Below are positions 23,615 through 32,249 of a DNA stretch of 34,514 bases, in pieces. The stretch is from assembly GCA_023416335.1 (NCBI GenBank), contig JAEZHY010000158.1:1-34514 (forward strand), given 5' to 3'. The position numbers were made by a program, and so were the translations under genes. The notes below the pieces were generated by a model. It made no database searches and was not told where the DNA came from. It saw only the letters and a list, made by a program, of their open reading frames with translations. Position 1 is the stretch's first letter; each line of letters begins with the position of its first letter. This DNA comes from Pseudomonadota bacterium. Its GTDB lineage: Bacteria; Desulfobacterota; Syntrophobacteria; Syntrophobacterales; Syntrophobacteraceae.

Positions 23615-24493
23615 ATGAGCAGCCGGGAACTGAAAGTCCTCCTCATTGAAGATGAGGAGAACGACTATATTTGGGTCAGGGATATGCTCTCCGACATTAC
23701 GTCGGTGAGGTTCCATCTCGACTGGATTTCAACCTATGAAGACGCGGTTGCGGAAATATGCCGCTTTCAACATGATGTCTTTCTCCTGGATTATCGCCTG
23801 GGCGTGCGGGATGGCCTGGAACTCCTCCGCGAGGTGATGGAGAGGGGGTGTAATGTGCCCATTATTTTCCTGACCGGGCAGGGAGACTACGGGGTGGACA
23901 TCGAAGCGATGAAAGCCGGGGCGGTTGATTATCTGGTCAAGAACCAGATCAACGCAGACCTGCTGGAGCGCTCCATTCGTTACTCAATCAAAGGCAAGCA
24001 GATGGAGGAAGACCTCCGTGCGTCGAGAGACGAACTGAAGATGCGAGTTCAGGAACTGGATGAGAAATCTCTGAACCTGGCAGAAGCAAATATTGCTTTG
24101 AAGGTTATGCTGAAACATAAAGAAGACTATCAAAAAGAACTTGGCGAAACGATCCTCTCCAATGTCCGAAACCTTGTTTTACCTTACCTCGAAAAGCTCA
24201 AGAATACCAAGATGAGCAGCACCCAGACGACCCTGGTCGAAATATTGGAATCCCACTTCGGGGAAATCACATCTTCCTTTACCCGGACCCTCGGTATCGA
24301 GGCGGCAGACCTGACCCCCACAGAGATGCGGGTTGCCGCTTTTATCAGGGACGGGAAGTCATCCGCCGAAATAGCGGAAATCCTTTCCAGCTCCGAAAAG
24401 ACCGTCGAGACCCACCGGCTCAGGATCAGGAAGAAGCTCGGGCTCCGGAGCCGAAGATCCAACCTCAGATCACATCTTTTAAAGCTCGCCTGA
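23615..24493 (+). CDS. Response regulator with C-terminal LuxR-type DNA-binding domain
   Basis: This 292-residue protein has an N-terminal receiver domain with the acidic pair near residue 12 and the phospho-acceptor D59 (VFLLDYRLG). The switch threonine is in FLTGQG and the lysine is in YLVKNQ. A central coiled segment (about residues 130-175) and a linker domain lead to a LuxR-type helix-turn-helix (LTPTEMRVAAFIRDGKSSAE, then SEKTVETHRLRIRKKL, about residues 228-275). A ribosome binding site (CTGGAGG) precedes the ATG. No kinase gene is adjacent; the nearest is the broken one at 7309-9115. The orphan CheR gene follows 176 bases downstream. Confidence 0.92.
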   Translation: MSSRELKVLLIEDEENDYIWVRDMLSDITSVRFHLDWISTYEDAVAEICRFQHDVFLLDYRLGVRDGLELLREVMERGCNVPIIFLTGQGDYGVDIEAMKAGAVDYLVKNQINADLLERSIRYSIKGKQMEEDLRASRDELKMRVQELDEKSLNLAEANIALKVMLKHKEDYQKELGETILSNVRNLVLPYLEKLKNTKMSSTQTTLVEILESHFGEITSSFTRTLGIEAADLTPTEMRVAAFIRDGKSSAEIAEILSSSEKTVETHRLRIRKKLGLRSRRSNLRSHLLKLA

Positions 24494-24669
24494 ACAAGCA
24501 GACCCTTGTCCTGCCTTAATACTACCGTCGCGGATGGATGTGGCCGGAACCCGCAACGCTTATTTTGAATAGGTATTTCCTGCGAAAAAACTCAGGTTGT
24601 GTATGCGGGTAATCAATTTATCTTAGATAAGGACGATAGAAATCTTGGATATTGAGTCGAGTTGTGTAA

Positions 24670-25578
24670 ATGGAAGCAAACTTCAGCTATTTTGCCAAAG
24701 ACACAGGCTTTGAGACACAATTGTACCTCATAGACCGAATCTGGGGCTCCGACTTTTCTGCCTACAACTGGAGCACAGTCATTCCTAAGGTGCTTATGCG
24801 CATGCGGGCAAACTCCATCGAGTCGTTAGAGGAGTACATGAATCACCTCTCAACGCACTCGGATGAATTTGCCTTGTTATCCAATGCTATCCTGGTCCAC
24901 ATCACCGCTTTCTTTCGAGATGCGAGAGAATGGGATGCGCTCTCAGAGGAGGTTCTCCCCCGGATCACCTCTGGAAATCGTCCCAATGAGCCAATACGAG
25001 TCTGGAGTGCCGGTTGCTCTTCCGGTGAGGAAGTGTACACCCTTGCCATTGTCCTGGCCGAGGCCCTGGGAATGGATGCTTTCCGGAAGAATGTCAGGAT
25101 CTTTGCAACCGACGTAGATAGACAAGCTCTGGCCCAGGGTCGGAGGGCAACCTACAGCGAGAAAGCCGTCGCGGCCATACCGGAGGAACTGCGCAGCAAG
25201 TATTTCAACAAGGTCATCAACGGGTACGTCGTCCGAAGCGAACTGCGTGACAGGGTGGTATTCGCACGCCATGATTTGCTCCAAGACCCGCCTTTCTCAA
25301 ACATTGATCTCATCTCATGCCGAAATACCCTGATGTTTTTCAAAAGCAAGGCGCAGGACCATATTTTTGCCGAGTTCCATTTTGCCCTCAAAAACACCGG
25401 TTTTCTGTTTCTCGGCACGTCGGAAACGATCTTGAAGCACATTGACCTCTTCAGGCCCGTGAATTCGAAGCACCGGATTTACCACAAGCTCCCGGCAGGG
25501 ACCTCAAAGGTGCATTGGACCGATTCGATTCAGAACGGGAAATATGAGGACGCGAAGGACCATCCCGCTCAATATTGA
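24670..25578 (+). CDS. cheR: CheR-type protein-glutamate methyltransferase, orphan
   Basis: This 302-residue protein has the CheR layout: a helical N-terminal domain ending in ILVHITAFFRDAREWDAL, then an S-adenosylmethionine-binding domain with VWSAGCSSGEEVYTLAI, IFATDVDRQALAQGRRATY and DLISCRNTLMFF. CheR methylates glutamates on chemoreceptors, but no receptor, CheB, CheA or CheW gene is seen in the window. It may serve a distant chemosensory array or a signalling pathway together with the upstream LuxR-type regulator. The start ATG at 24670 gives a normal CheR N-terminus. Confidence 0.9.
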   Translation: MEANFSYFAKDTGFETQLYLIDRIWGSDFSAYNWSTVIPKVLMRMRANSIESLEEYMNHLSTHSDEFALLSNAILVHITAFFRDAREWDALSEEVLPRITSGNRPNEPIRVWSAGCSSGEEVYTLAIVLAEALGMDAFRKNVRIFATDVDRQALAQGRRATYSEKAVAAIPEELRSKYFNKVINGYVVRSELRDRVVFARHDLLQDPPFSNIDLISCRNTLMFFKSKAQDHIFAEFHFALKNTGFLFLGTSETILKHIDLFRPVNSKHRIYHKLPAGTSKVHWTDSIQNGKYEDAKDHPAQY

Positions 25579-25735
25579 AGATGTAATCCTACCTGTTTGA
25601 CAATATCTCCCCGATATTTAAGATGCCGTTAATTCAACAAGTCCACTTCATATTGCACAGGGGGCGGGGACGGGCTATATTGCCGTCCCGAACGAGTGCT
25701 GTCTTGAAATTATTGTAAAAAGGGATAATCGAGAA

Positions 25736-26179
25736 ATGCAATATAAAGAAGGAAATATCGGCCGCATCTTTACCCTGAGACTCGAAACCGGGGACCGCCT
25801 ACCTGAAACCGTGGAAGAGTTTGCGCGCGAGCAGGGGATTGCCGGTGCCATGGCCATATACGTGGGAGGTGCAGACAAGGGGAGCAAACTGGTTGTCGGT
25901 CCCGCGGAAAACACGGGGGAGGAAGTCGTCCCGCTCCTTCACAACCTGGCCGGTGTCCACGAAGTGCTGGCCGTGGGAACTCTCTTCCCGGACGAGCAGG
26001 GGAACCCGGTGCTCCACATGCATGCAGGAGTGGGGCGCGAAGGACGGGCAACCGTCGGATGCACGCGTGCCGGAGTCGATGTGTGGCTGGTGGGAGAGGT
26101 GATACTCCTGGAAATAACCGGGACCGGAGGTGTACGAAAGAAAGATCCCCAGACCGGGTTCGATCTGCTGCAGTTTTAG
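25736..26179 (+). CDS. PPC-domain (DUF296) protein
   Basis: This 147-residue protein is a single PPC/DUF296 domain, seen in plant AT-hook proteins and in short bacterial and archaeal proteins. Recognisable features are FTLRLETGDRLPETVEEFA at the start, GAMAIYVGGAD, and the histidine-rich core GNPVLHMHAGVGREG near residue 95, which may bind metal. Bacterial members form trimers and have no settled function. The start ATG follows the sequence AATCGAGAA. It stands alone between the cheR gene and a small membrane protein. Confidence 0.87.
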   Translation: MQYKEGNIGRIFTLRLETGDRLPETVEEFAREQGIAGAMAIYVGGADKGSKLVVGPAENTGEEVVPLLHNLAGVHEVLAVGTLFPDEQGNPVLHMHAGVGREGRATVGCTRAGVDVWLVGEVILLEITGTGGVRKKDPQTGFDLLQF

Positions 26180-26446
26180 GATTCCCGCCGTTCAAGCTGT
26201 GCGGGATCGAGTGCGGGCCGGCCTGGTTCCCTTTTGAGTCTTTTGCCTTTGCACCGAATCTTGCGCCCGCCTCTTTCCACCCTCCTGGTGACTTCTTATT
26301 ATACCTTGTTGACGACTGGCCGGTCGAATCCAGCATTTTGAATCATTTATGCGGGACGCAGCAAAATCCTCAGGGCTTAGGTCCTGTCGCCAAATCCGGA
26401 TGACCATGGCTTGTCGAATTTCGGTTCCATGCTCCAGGAGGTAGTG

Positions 26447-26632
26447 ATGATCGTGTATTTGCCAAAGAAAAAAGATAACGAGGAGAAATCCTCGGTGTGG
26501 TTAAACAACGTCTATTACTGGGGAGTGCATATCGGGGCTTTTTCCCTGCTGCTCATAAATATTATTATGGTGTTCCCGCATTTGAAAGCATGGTCCCAGG
26601 CCCTGCCGGATGTTTTCGTAGCCTTCCCGTGA
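26447..26632 (+). CDS. Small single-pass membrane protein of unknown function
   Basis: This 61-residue frame starts at ATG 26447, directly after a perfect ribosome binding site (AGGAGG, about 26437-26442). The N-terminus is charged (LPKKKDNEEKSS). One hydrophobic segment follows (WGVHIGAFSLLLINIIMVFP) and the tail is short. The strong ribosome binding site and soluble-then-membrane layout argue for a real gene. I do not recognise a family. The open frame extends upstream to 26411 without a better start. Confidence 0.6.
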   Translation: MIVYLPKKKDNEEKSSVWLNNVYYWGVHIGAFSLLLINIIMVFPHLKAWSQALPDVFVAFP

Positions 26633-26795
26633 CAGTGAAAGCCGCCCGCCTGCCGCGATTCCACGCCGGTCCCTTCCGATTTCTGCCTTCCTCGAATCAC
26701 CGGATTGAATGTCTAGAGAGGGCAATATCATTGCTGATGCTGTTGTTTTAAGGACAACTCCAGTTTTTGAGGTCCCAACTTACGACTTACGGGCC

Positions 26796-26906
26796 GGCAC
26801 GGTCGTGAAACCGTGCCTCAACTCAATGCGAAACTACGCCTCAACTCAAACGAAAATGGCGCGGTCGGAAGACCGCGCCATAACTTGGGGGGCGGGAAAT
26901 CCCGCC
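26796..26906. repeat. Cluster of three REP-like hairpins
   Basis: Three strong hairpins follow one another: GGCACGGT with ACCGTGCC (26796-26817), ATGGCGCGGTC with GACCGCGCCAT (26856-26881) and GGCGGG with CCCGCC (26891-26906). They are separated by CTCAACTC-type direct repeats. They occupy the gap downstream of the minus-strand nitroreductase gene and may end or protect that operon's transcript. None has a T run. Confidence 0.75.
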
Positions 26907-26922
26907 ACAACCTGTTGGGGTA

Positions 26923-27567
26923 CTATTTTTTGGGATAGCCGATCGACTGCGAGAGGATGATTTTCTGGTCGGGCTTCAGCTTCAATTCCTTTCCCAGCGC
27001 ATCCCGGTCTATCGCAGCTCGAATGACCGTTGCAAGGCCTTCCGACGCACAGTAGAGATATGCGTTTTCGGCGATGAATCCCGTATCGGCGCCCACCAGC
27101 ATGTTCGCGTCAAAACCGCCGGCGTTGACCCTGGAATAGTCCGCCACATAGACCAGGTTGACCGCGGCCTCCCTCACGTAAGGCTGCGTTCCGGTCAAGG
27201 CACGCAGGTCTTTTTCAACTACCGGATTGAGCACGTTTTTGTGATGGTCCCAGAGGTACATCGCTTCCGGAGTCGCGACGTATATATCGATTTCCTGCCA
27301 GTTTTTGGCAGATGGGGCGGTCCTTCTGCCGTCCTGGCGGTTTATGCCGAAGGTGGCCCACAGAAGGTTCGAGAGGACCTGCGGCGTCAGTTTCTGATCG
27401 CTGAACGCGCGGGAGGTCATGCGATCGTTCAGTGCCTGCATGAGGGGCTTTCCGCCTTCCTTCTGCGGATTGGGAAGCTGTACCGGGCCTGCGGCATAAG
27501 CGGCAACTGTGAAGACGAGCGTGAAAACGGCCATGGAAAATAGGGAGAACAGAGGTTTCATTTTCAT
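26923..27567 (-). CDS. Exported nitroreductase-family protein
   Basis: This 214-residue protein (from ATG 27567) begins with a signal peptide (MKMKPLFSLFSMAVFTLVFT, cleavage near AYAAG). The rest is a nitroreductase-like FMN domain with MTSRAFSDQKLTPQVLSNLLW, APSAKNWQEIDIYV and GFIAENAYLYCASEGLATV, which fits the SagB/nitroreductase superfamily. A GTG at 27576 is in frame, but GGAG is better spaced from the ATG at 27567. Export is unusual for an FMN enzyme. It is the last gene of a four-gene minus-strand operon, 43 bases behind the dienelactone hydrolase gene. Confidence 0.85.
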   Translation of the reverse strand: MKMKPLFSLFSMAVFTLVFTVAAYAAGPVQLPNPQKEGGKPLMQALNDRMTSRAFSDQKLTPQVLSNLLWATFGINRQDGRRTAPSAKNWQEIDIYVATPEAMYLWDHHKNVLNPVVEKDLRALTGTQPYVREAAVNLVYVADYSRVNAGGFDANMLVGADTGFIAENAYLYCASEGLATVIRAAIDRDALGKELKLKPDQKIILSQSIGYPKK

Positions 27568-27610
27568 GGAAATCACTCCGATCGGTTAATGGAAAACAGG
27601 GCATCCGGCC

Positions 27611-28468
27611 TCATTTGGAGGAGCCCTGCCCGAGGTTCTTTTTGAGAAATTCGATCGTGGCAGGCCACGCTTCTTTCGATGCCGCCAGGTTCGCGCCTTC
27701 GCGCTCGCCCTGCGCTCTCAGAAAGCCGTGCCCCGCGCCTTTGTAAATATGCGGGATAAATACTTTTCCGAGTTCTTCCATTTTCTCCGAAGCCGGACCG
27801 ACCGTCGTCGTGACCCGGGCATCGTCTTCTCCGTAAAGCCCAAGGACCGGCGCGCGGACCGTGCCAAGGGCTTCATTCGGCGGGGAAACGCCGTAGTAGA
27901 CTACCGCGGCGCCGAGTTTGGGCTGGTGCGCGGCATAATTGAAACTCTGGCCTCCTCCCCAGCAAAAGCCGATGGTTGCGAAATTGGCAGTCGCGGCCGG
28001 AAGGCCGGTTCCGTAAGCTTGCACGGCATCCAGCATGGTCATTACCTCCGGTTGCTGGAGATCTCGTACCGCCTTCACAACATCATCACGACTGGGGAAG
28101 GCTTCGGTCCCGCCGCCTCCGGGGCCCCTGCCCGAGAGCAGGTCGGGCGCAATCGCAATGAAACCGTCTGCCGCAAGCGTATCCGCCACCCCCCGGATCC
28201 AGTCGGTCAGTCCGTAGACCTCCTGTATGACAATGACCACCGGGGCCTTGTCCTTACGCTCAGGATAGGCCACGAAAGTGTTCAACTTCACATCGCTGCC
28301 CGGGACCGGGATCTTGACCCATTCATGATGTCGCGGAGACTTTTCCAGGGCGGCTTTTGCGCCGTCCTCGCCGGGAGGAACGGAGCCGGTTTCCGCCCGG
28401 GATGGAGCCGGTGAGAAAAAAACGAGGCCGACTATAAGGAACAGGAGCATGCTGTATTTCTTGAACAT
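27611..28468 (-). CDS. Exported dienelactone hydrolase-family protein
   Basis: This 285-residue alpha/beta hydrolase has a signal peptide ending near APSRA before ETGSVPP, so it is probably periplasmic. The catalytic set of the dienelactone hydrolase family is visible: nucleophile Cys in GFCWGGG, Asp in YGEDDARV and His in GAGHGFLR. Members hydrolyse dienelactones or other esters; the substrate here is unknown. A ribosome binding site (GAGGGGT) precedes the ATG. It lies between the aldo/keto reductase and nitroreductase genes in one minus-strand operon. Confidence 0.9.
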   Translation of the reverse strand: MFKKYSMLLFLIVGLVFFSPAPSRAETGSVPPGEDGAKAALEKSPRHHEWVKIPVPGSDVKLNTFVAYPERKDKAPVVIVIQEVYGLTDWIRGVADTLAADGFIAIAPDLLSGRGPGGGGTEAFPSRDDVVKAVRDLQQPEVMTMLDAVQAYGTGLPAATANFATIGFCWGGGQSFNYAAHQPKLGAAVVYYGVSPPNEALGTVRAPVLGLYGEDDARVTTTVGPASEKMEELGKVFIPHIYKGAGHGFLRAQGEREGANLAASKEAWPATIEFLKKNLGQGSSK

Positions 28469-28529
28469 GGAGAATACCCCTCATTCGAGTCTGCTGCAGT
28501 TCCTTATTGCCGGCCTGTAGCTTCAGAAC

Positions 28530-29486
28530 CTAAACAAACCGGATCGCGAGCATCTCGCAGTGGGGGGCGCAGTAGCCGCACAGGATACACATACTGTGGT
28601 CCACGGTCGCCTTGCCGTCCCGGAGCGAGAGAGCCCCGTTCTCGCAGTGGCTCACACACTCGCCGCAACCGGCGCAGAGAAACTGCAATATGTTAAGTTT
28701 TTTGCTGTGAAGGGCGGTTTGCTGCGAGAGTTCTTCCGGAATGGAAAGGCCCGAGGCAAAACGGACGTTCCATTCGACTTCGAGCGGCGTAACCATCCCC
28801 ACAACAACTGCGTCAATTTCTTCTTTGCTTAATATAAATCGCAAAGCTTTTTCGCGTTCGGGAACGAAGTTCCCCCCGGCAAGAGATTTCATCGCATAAA
28901 TGAATTTCCCTGCCGAATGCGCTTCCCGAATGGCGTCCAACATTTCTTCGGCGGTCCCGTCGATGATTCCCATGCCCTTCATGTTGATGAGCGGGTGGAT
29001 GACGTCGATTTCAGGGTGTCGAGCGGCAGTGCGAACACCCCGGATGGTATGCGAGCTTATGCCGACCATTCCGATAACGCCCTTCTCCCGAGCCTTCACA
29101 AGCACTTCGAGAGAAGGTCCCCAGAGTTCTTCCGTAAAATCGGTGCGCGCACAATGACACAGCATGATGTCGATTCTGTCGCGGCCGAGACCCCTGAGGG
29201 CTTCCTCGATATGTTCTTCGGCCATCTTGCGGTCTTTTTGGGCATGTGTCTTTGTGACTACCGTGACAGTTCCGTTCCACCCCTTTAGCCCGCGGGCAAT
29301 GTGTTCGTAAGTTCCGTACCTTGTTGCGGTATCGATGAAGGTGATTCCGCCTTCAACGGCCGCACGCACCACTTTTTCGCCTTCCTCCGGAGAGAGTTTG
29401 CGCTGGAGAGGGCCCATGGGCAGGGCACCGAGGCCAAGACGGGTTACTTCTCTTCCAAGTTTCGGGATATAACGGGTTTCAAGCAT
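28530..29486 (-). CDS. Aldo/keto reductase with C-terminal two-cluster ferredoxin domain
   Basis: This 318-residue cytoplasmic protein has an aldo/keto reductase barrel with the catalytic set in DTATRYGTYEH (Asp, Tyr), VTKTH (Lys) and MLCHCARTD (His). The C-terminal 50 residues carry two [4Fe-4S] sites: CAGCGECVSHC and CILCGYCAPHC. Such fusions probably exchange electrons between ferredoxin-type carriers and a carbonyl substrate. A strong ribosome binding site (AAGGAG) precedes the ATG. It is the second gene of the four-gene operon, 38 bases after the FMN reductase gene. Confidence 0.92.
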   Translation of the reverse strand: MLETRYIPKLGREVTRLGLGALPMGPLQRKLSPEEGEKVVRAAVEGGITFIDTATRYGTYEHIARGLKGWNGTVTVVTKTHAQKDRKMAEEHIEEALRGLGRDRIDIMLCHCARTDFTEELWGPSLEVLVKAREKGVIGMVGISSHTIRGVRTAARHPEIDVIHPLINMKGMGIIDGTAEEMLDAIREAHSAGKFIYAMKSLAGGNFVPEREKALRFILSKEEIDAVVVGMVTPLEVEWNVRFASGLSIPEELSQQTALHSKKLNILQFLCAGCGECVSHCENGALSLRDGKATVDHSMCILCGYCAPHCEMLAIRFV

Positions 29487-29524
29487 TCAACAGTTCTCCT
29501 TGAGAGTTTGGCATCTCTCTTGCG

Positions 29525-30100
29525 CTATCTCGGCAGATTCTTCAGCAACCAGGCCATGTTCTCGCCGAGTACCTTCATCGTACGAATTCCTTCGTCATCC
29601 TTTTCGACTTCGCCTATTTCCCTGCCTACGCCGATGTTCCAGTAGATGGAGCCGGGCACGATCATCTGGGAGCTGAGAAAAAGGTGGTTGATCGTATCGA
29701 AAACGTGGGTTGCGCCGGCCCTCCGGACCGCTACTATGGCTGCCCCCACTTTGCGCCTGAAAAGAAAGTTGTTTGCGCGAGACACAAATCCCGTCCGGTC
29801 GATAAGGGCTTTCATCTGAGGGGTGACATCGCTGAAGTAGGTGGGAGAGCCGAGAATAATTCCGTCTGCTTCGATCATCTTCCGTATATATTCGTTTACC
29901 GAATCGTCGTGTACCGCGCACTCCCGGTTCTTTCTTTCCCAGCATTTGTAACAGGCAATACAGGGTTGGATCTTTGTGCCCGCGAGCTGTACGAGTTCCG
30001 TTTCGATGCCTTGAGCGTTCAACTCCGAGAAGACGTGTTTGATGAGAATAGCGGTATTTCCGTCCTTACGCGCACTGCCGTTGAAAGCCACAACTTTCAT
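29525..30100 (-). CDS. NADPH-dependent FMN reductase / iron-sulfur flavoprotein family
   Basis: This 191-residue flavodoxin-like protein starts MKVVAFNGSARKDGNTA, a typical FMN phosphate-binding loop. CIACYKCWERKNREC follows near residue 45, a compact cysteine set seen in iron-sulfur flavoproteins. GSPTYFSDVTPQMKALIDR and the later GVGREIGEVEKDDEG also match the family. I chose the ATG at 30100 because AGGAGG precedes it; the frame extends to 30130 without a ribosome binding site. It is the first gene of the minus-strand redox operon and probably supplies or accepts electrons through FMN. Confidence 0.9.
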   Translation of the reverse strand: MKVVAFNGSARKDGNTAILIKHVFSELNAQGIETELVQLAGTKIQPCIACYKCWERKNRECAVHDDSVNEYIRKMIEADGIILGSPTYFSDVTPQMKALIDRTGFVSRANNFLFRRKVGAAIVAVRRAGATHVFDTINHLFLSSQMIVPGSIYWNIGVGREIGEVEKDDEGIRTMKVLGENMAWLLKNLPR

Positions 30101-30272
30101 CGTTTTCCTCCTGGAAGGGTTTGAAATCAAACATTTAGTATATGCAAACCGAAAATCGGATGGCGCTTTCGTGTATTTTGCACCTCGTTTTGCTTATTCC
30201 AAAAGCAGTGGATTTTGCTTCGCTCTTTCCATCCATTCCCCGAGCCGGAGAAGCTGGAGCTTCCAAAACCGG

Positions 30273-30298
30273 GGTTCCCAAGGAGGACCTTGGGAACC
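30273..30298. repeat. Palindromic interspersed repeat (GGTTCCCAAGG family), copy 2
   Basis: GGTTCCCAAGG and CCTTGGGAACC arms are the same as at 21678-21703, with a different 4-base loop. It lies just before the tandem 273-bp repeats. Confidence 0.75.
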
Positions 30299-30307
30299 AG
30301 CGGAACC

Positions 30308-30866
30308 TGTGCCACCCTTCTACCGTAGCTCCAGTACCTTTAGAGCCGGATGGGTGGGAGCGGAGCGGGAACCCATAGTTTTTGGAGTTTCGTTTCGATA
30401 GCAGTTGCCGGGACCGTCGGGGACCAGCGTACAGGACTTTTTCTTTCCGTTAGCAACTTTCCCGTTTCACGGTTCCGGCTCATTCCCCTCCGGCCAGTCA
30501 TTCCCGGGCGCGACGAAAAACGATGGGTTGTCACCCATCACACCCCTTTCCGGGGGCCAGATGGTGGGCACGATAAAAACTGTGCCCACCCTTCTACCGC
30601 AGTTCCAGTATCTTTAGAGCCGTAGGATGGGTGGGAGCGGAGCGGGAACCCATCGTTTTTGGAGTTTCGCTTCGATAGCAGTTGCCGGGACCGTCGGGGG
30701 CCAGCGTACAGGACTTTTTCTTTCCGTTAGCAACTTTCCCGTTCACGGTTCCGGCTCATTCCCCTCCGACCAGTCATCCCCGGGCGCGACGAAAAACGAT
30801 GGGTTGTCACCCATCCACCCTTCCCGGGGGCCGGATGGTGGGCACGATAAAAACTGTGCCCACCCT
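30308..30866. repeat. Two tandem copies of a 273-bp repeat with nested hairpins
   Basis: Positions 30308-30580 and 30581-30854 are nearly identical units of 273 and 274 bp, followed by the first bases of a third. Each unit contains a GATGGGT/ACCCATC type inverted repeat and ends in a 9-bp hairpin (GGTGGGCAC with GTGCCCACC, at 30563-30590 and 30837-30864). No gene-like frame exists; the open frames here simply recur in both copies. The 30101-30946 gap is otherwise empty. Confidence 0.85.
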
Positions 30867-30946
30867 AACGCGCTCTTGATGCTATGGCATTGTTTTCTTT
30901 CGTGTATTTCGTGCCTTTCGTGGTGAAAATCTCTGCCTTCTTTCTT

Positions 30947-32122
30947 TCAGTCCTTCCACAACCGGCCGGCCGTCAATGCGGCGGCGATCTGCATGCATAC
31001 GATTATCCCAACGCAACCCGGCCATCCGGCCCGGTCCCAGAAAAAGCCCGGGATTACCGAACCGACGCATCCGCCCAGGTAATAGATTGCAACATAGATC
31101 CCCGCTGCCGAAGATCGGGCGGTGCCTGCAGCTTTCCCGACATTGCTGGACGCAGCCGACTGACAGATGAAAACGCCCGAGGACGCAAGGGACAGGCCGG
31201 AGACCACGACGGGCACATTTTTCACCAGGGTGAGCAGTACGCCCGCCGCGACCATGCCCGCAGCTCCCATCAGGGAACGGCGATATCCGATTCGGTCGAT
31301 TATTCTTCCCGCGACCGGAGTTATAACTGCCCCGAGCAGAAAGACGGCGAAGATCGACCCGAGGGCCGTCGGTCCAAGGTGAAAAGGCTCCTCCGCCAGG
31401 TAGAAGTTGACGTAAGTAAATGTCGCCACCAGGCAGAACAGGACATCGAATCCCACGGCATAGGTTGCGAGGAGTTGAGGATTGCGCAGGTGCAAATAAA
31501 GGGACCGCATGGATGCGGCCGCGTCAGTCTGGCGGACGAATTTGGTGGATCGGGGAAGGAGGCCCCAGATGGCCAGAGCGCCTGCGAACGTCATTACTCC
31601 GAGAATAACGAAGGGTATGCGCCAGCCCCAGTGGGTTGCGATCAGGCCTGTTAGAAAACGGCCCGAGAATCCGCCGACAATTCCGCCTGTAACGTAAATC
31701 GCCATGGTCTTGCCGACCGAGCGGCCGGGCGATTCCTCGCTGATGTACGCCATCGTGACGGCAATAATGCCCGGAATGAAGAAACCCTGAAGAAAGCGCC
31801 AGATCACGAACTGGCCAAGGCCGCCCGCCGTTGCCGCCAGGCCGGTCGGAAGAGCCAGTCCGAGCATGGCTGCAACGATAACGCGTTTGCGCCCGACCGA
31901 ATCGGCCAGCATGCCCGTGATTGGGGCGGTAAGCGCAACCGCCAGGATCGTGGCGCTTACGGTGAGGCTCACCAGCAGTTCCGACGCCTGAAAGATGCGG
32001 CGGAATTCCGGCAGCAGAGGTTGAGTGGCGTAAAGGGTTATAAAAGTACCGAAACCGGCGATGAACAGTGCTGTCAGCGCTGCACGGCTGATTTCCGGGA
32101 CCTTTATCGGTTTGGATGACAT
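30947..32122 (-). CDS. MFS transporter, YnfM-like 12-helix family
   Basis: This 391-residue protein has about 12 hydrophobic segments and the MFS loop motif GMLADSVGRKRVIV between helices 2 and 3. The N-terminus (FGTFITLYATQPLLPEF) and the central region fit the YnfM/arabinose-efflux group of drug or metabolite exporters. The substrate is unknown. It follows the DHA2 exporter gene on the same strand, 127 bases away, so the two may be transcribed together. Confidence 0.9.
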   Translation of the reverse strand: MSSKPIKVPEISRAALTALFIAGFGTFITLYATQPLLPEFRRIFQASELLVSLTVSATILAVALTAPITGMLADSVGRKRVIVAAMLGLALPTGLAATAGGLGQFVIWRFLQGFFIPGIIAVTMAYISEESPGRSVGKTMAIYVTGGIVGGFSGRFLTGLIATHWGWRIPFVILGVMTFAGALAIWGLLPRSTKFVRQTDAAASMRSLYLHLRNPQLLATYAVGFDVLFCLVATFTYVNFYLAEEPFHLGPTALGSIFAVFLLGAVITPVAGRIIDRIGYRRSLMGAAGMVAAGVLLTLVKNVPVVVSGLSLASSGVFICQSAASSNVGKAAGTARSSAAGIYVAIYYLGGCVGSVIPGFFWDRAGWPGCVGIIVCMQIAAALTAGRLWKD

Positions 32123-32249
32123 TTCCCGTCTCTGCGACTCTTACGAGGTCTTTGAAGAGAATTCACCTTTGGGCGAACCCGCCGGCCGGGTCCCTCCTGA
32201 GGATACGACAGTCCGGGATTGTATTCCGCAGGGTTTGGTCAGGCAATAA

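Noticed and set aside
30127..30925. Several open frames in both strands of the tandem-repeat region
   Set aside because: They recur in each repeat unit and reflect the repeat sequence, not genes.
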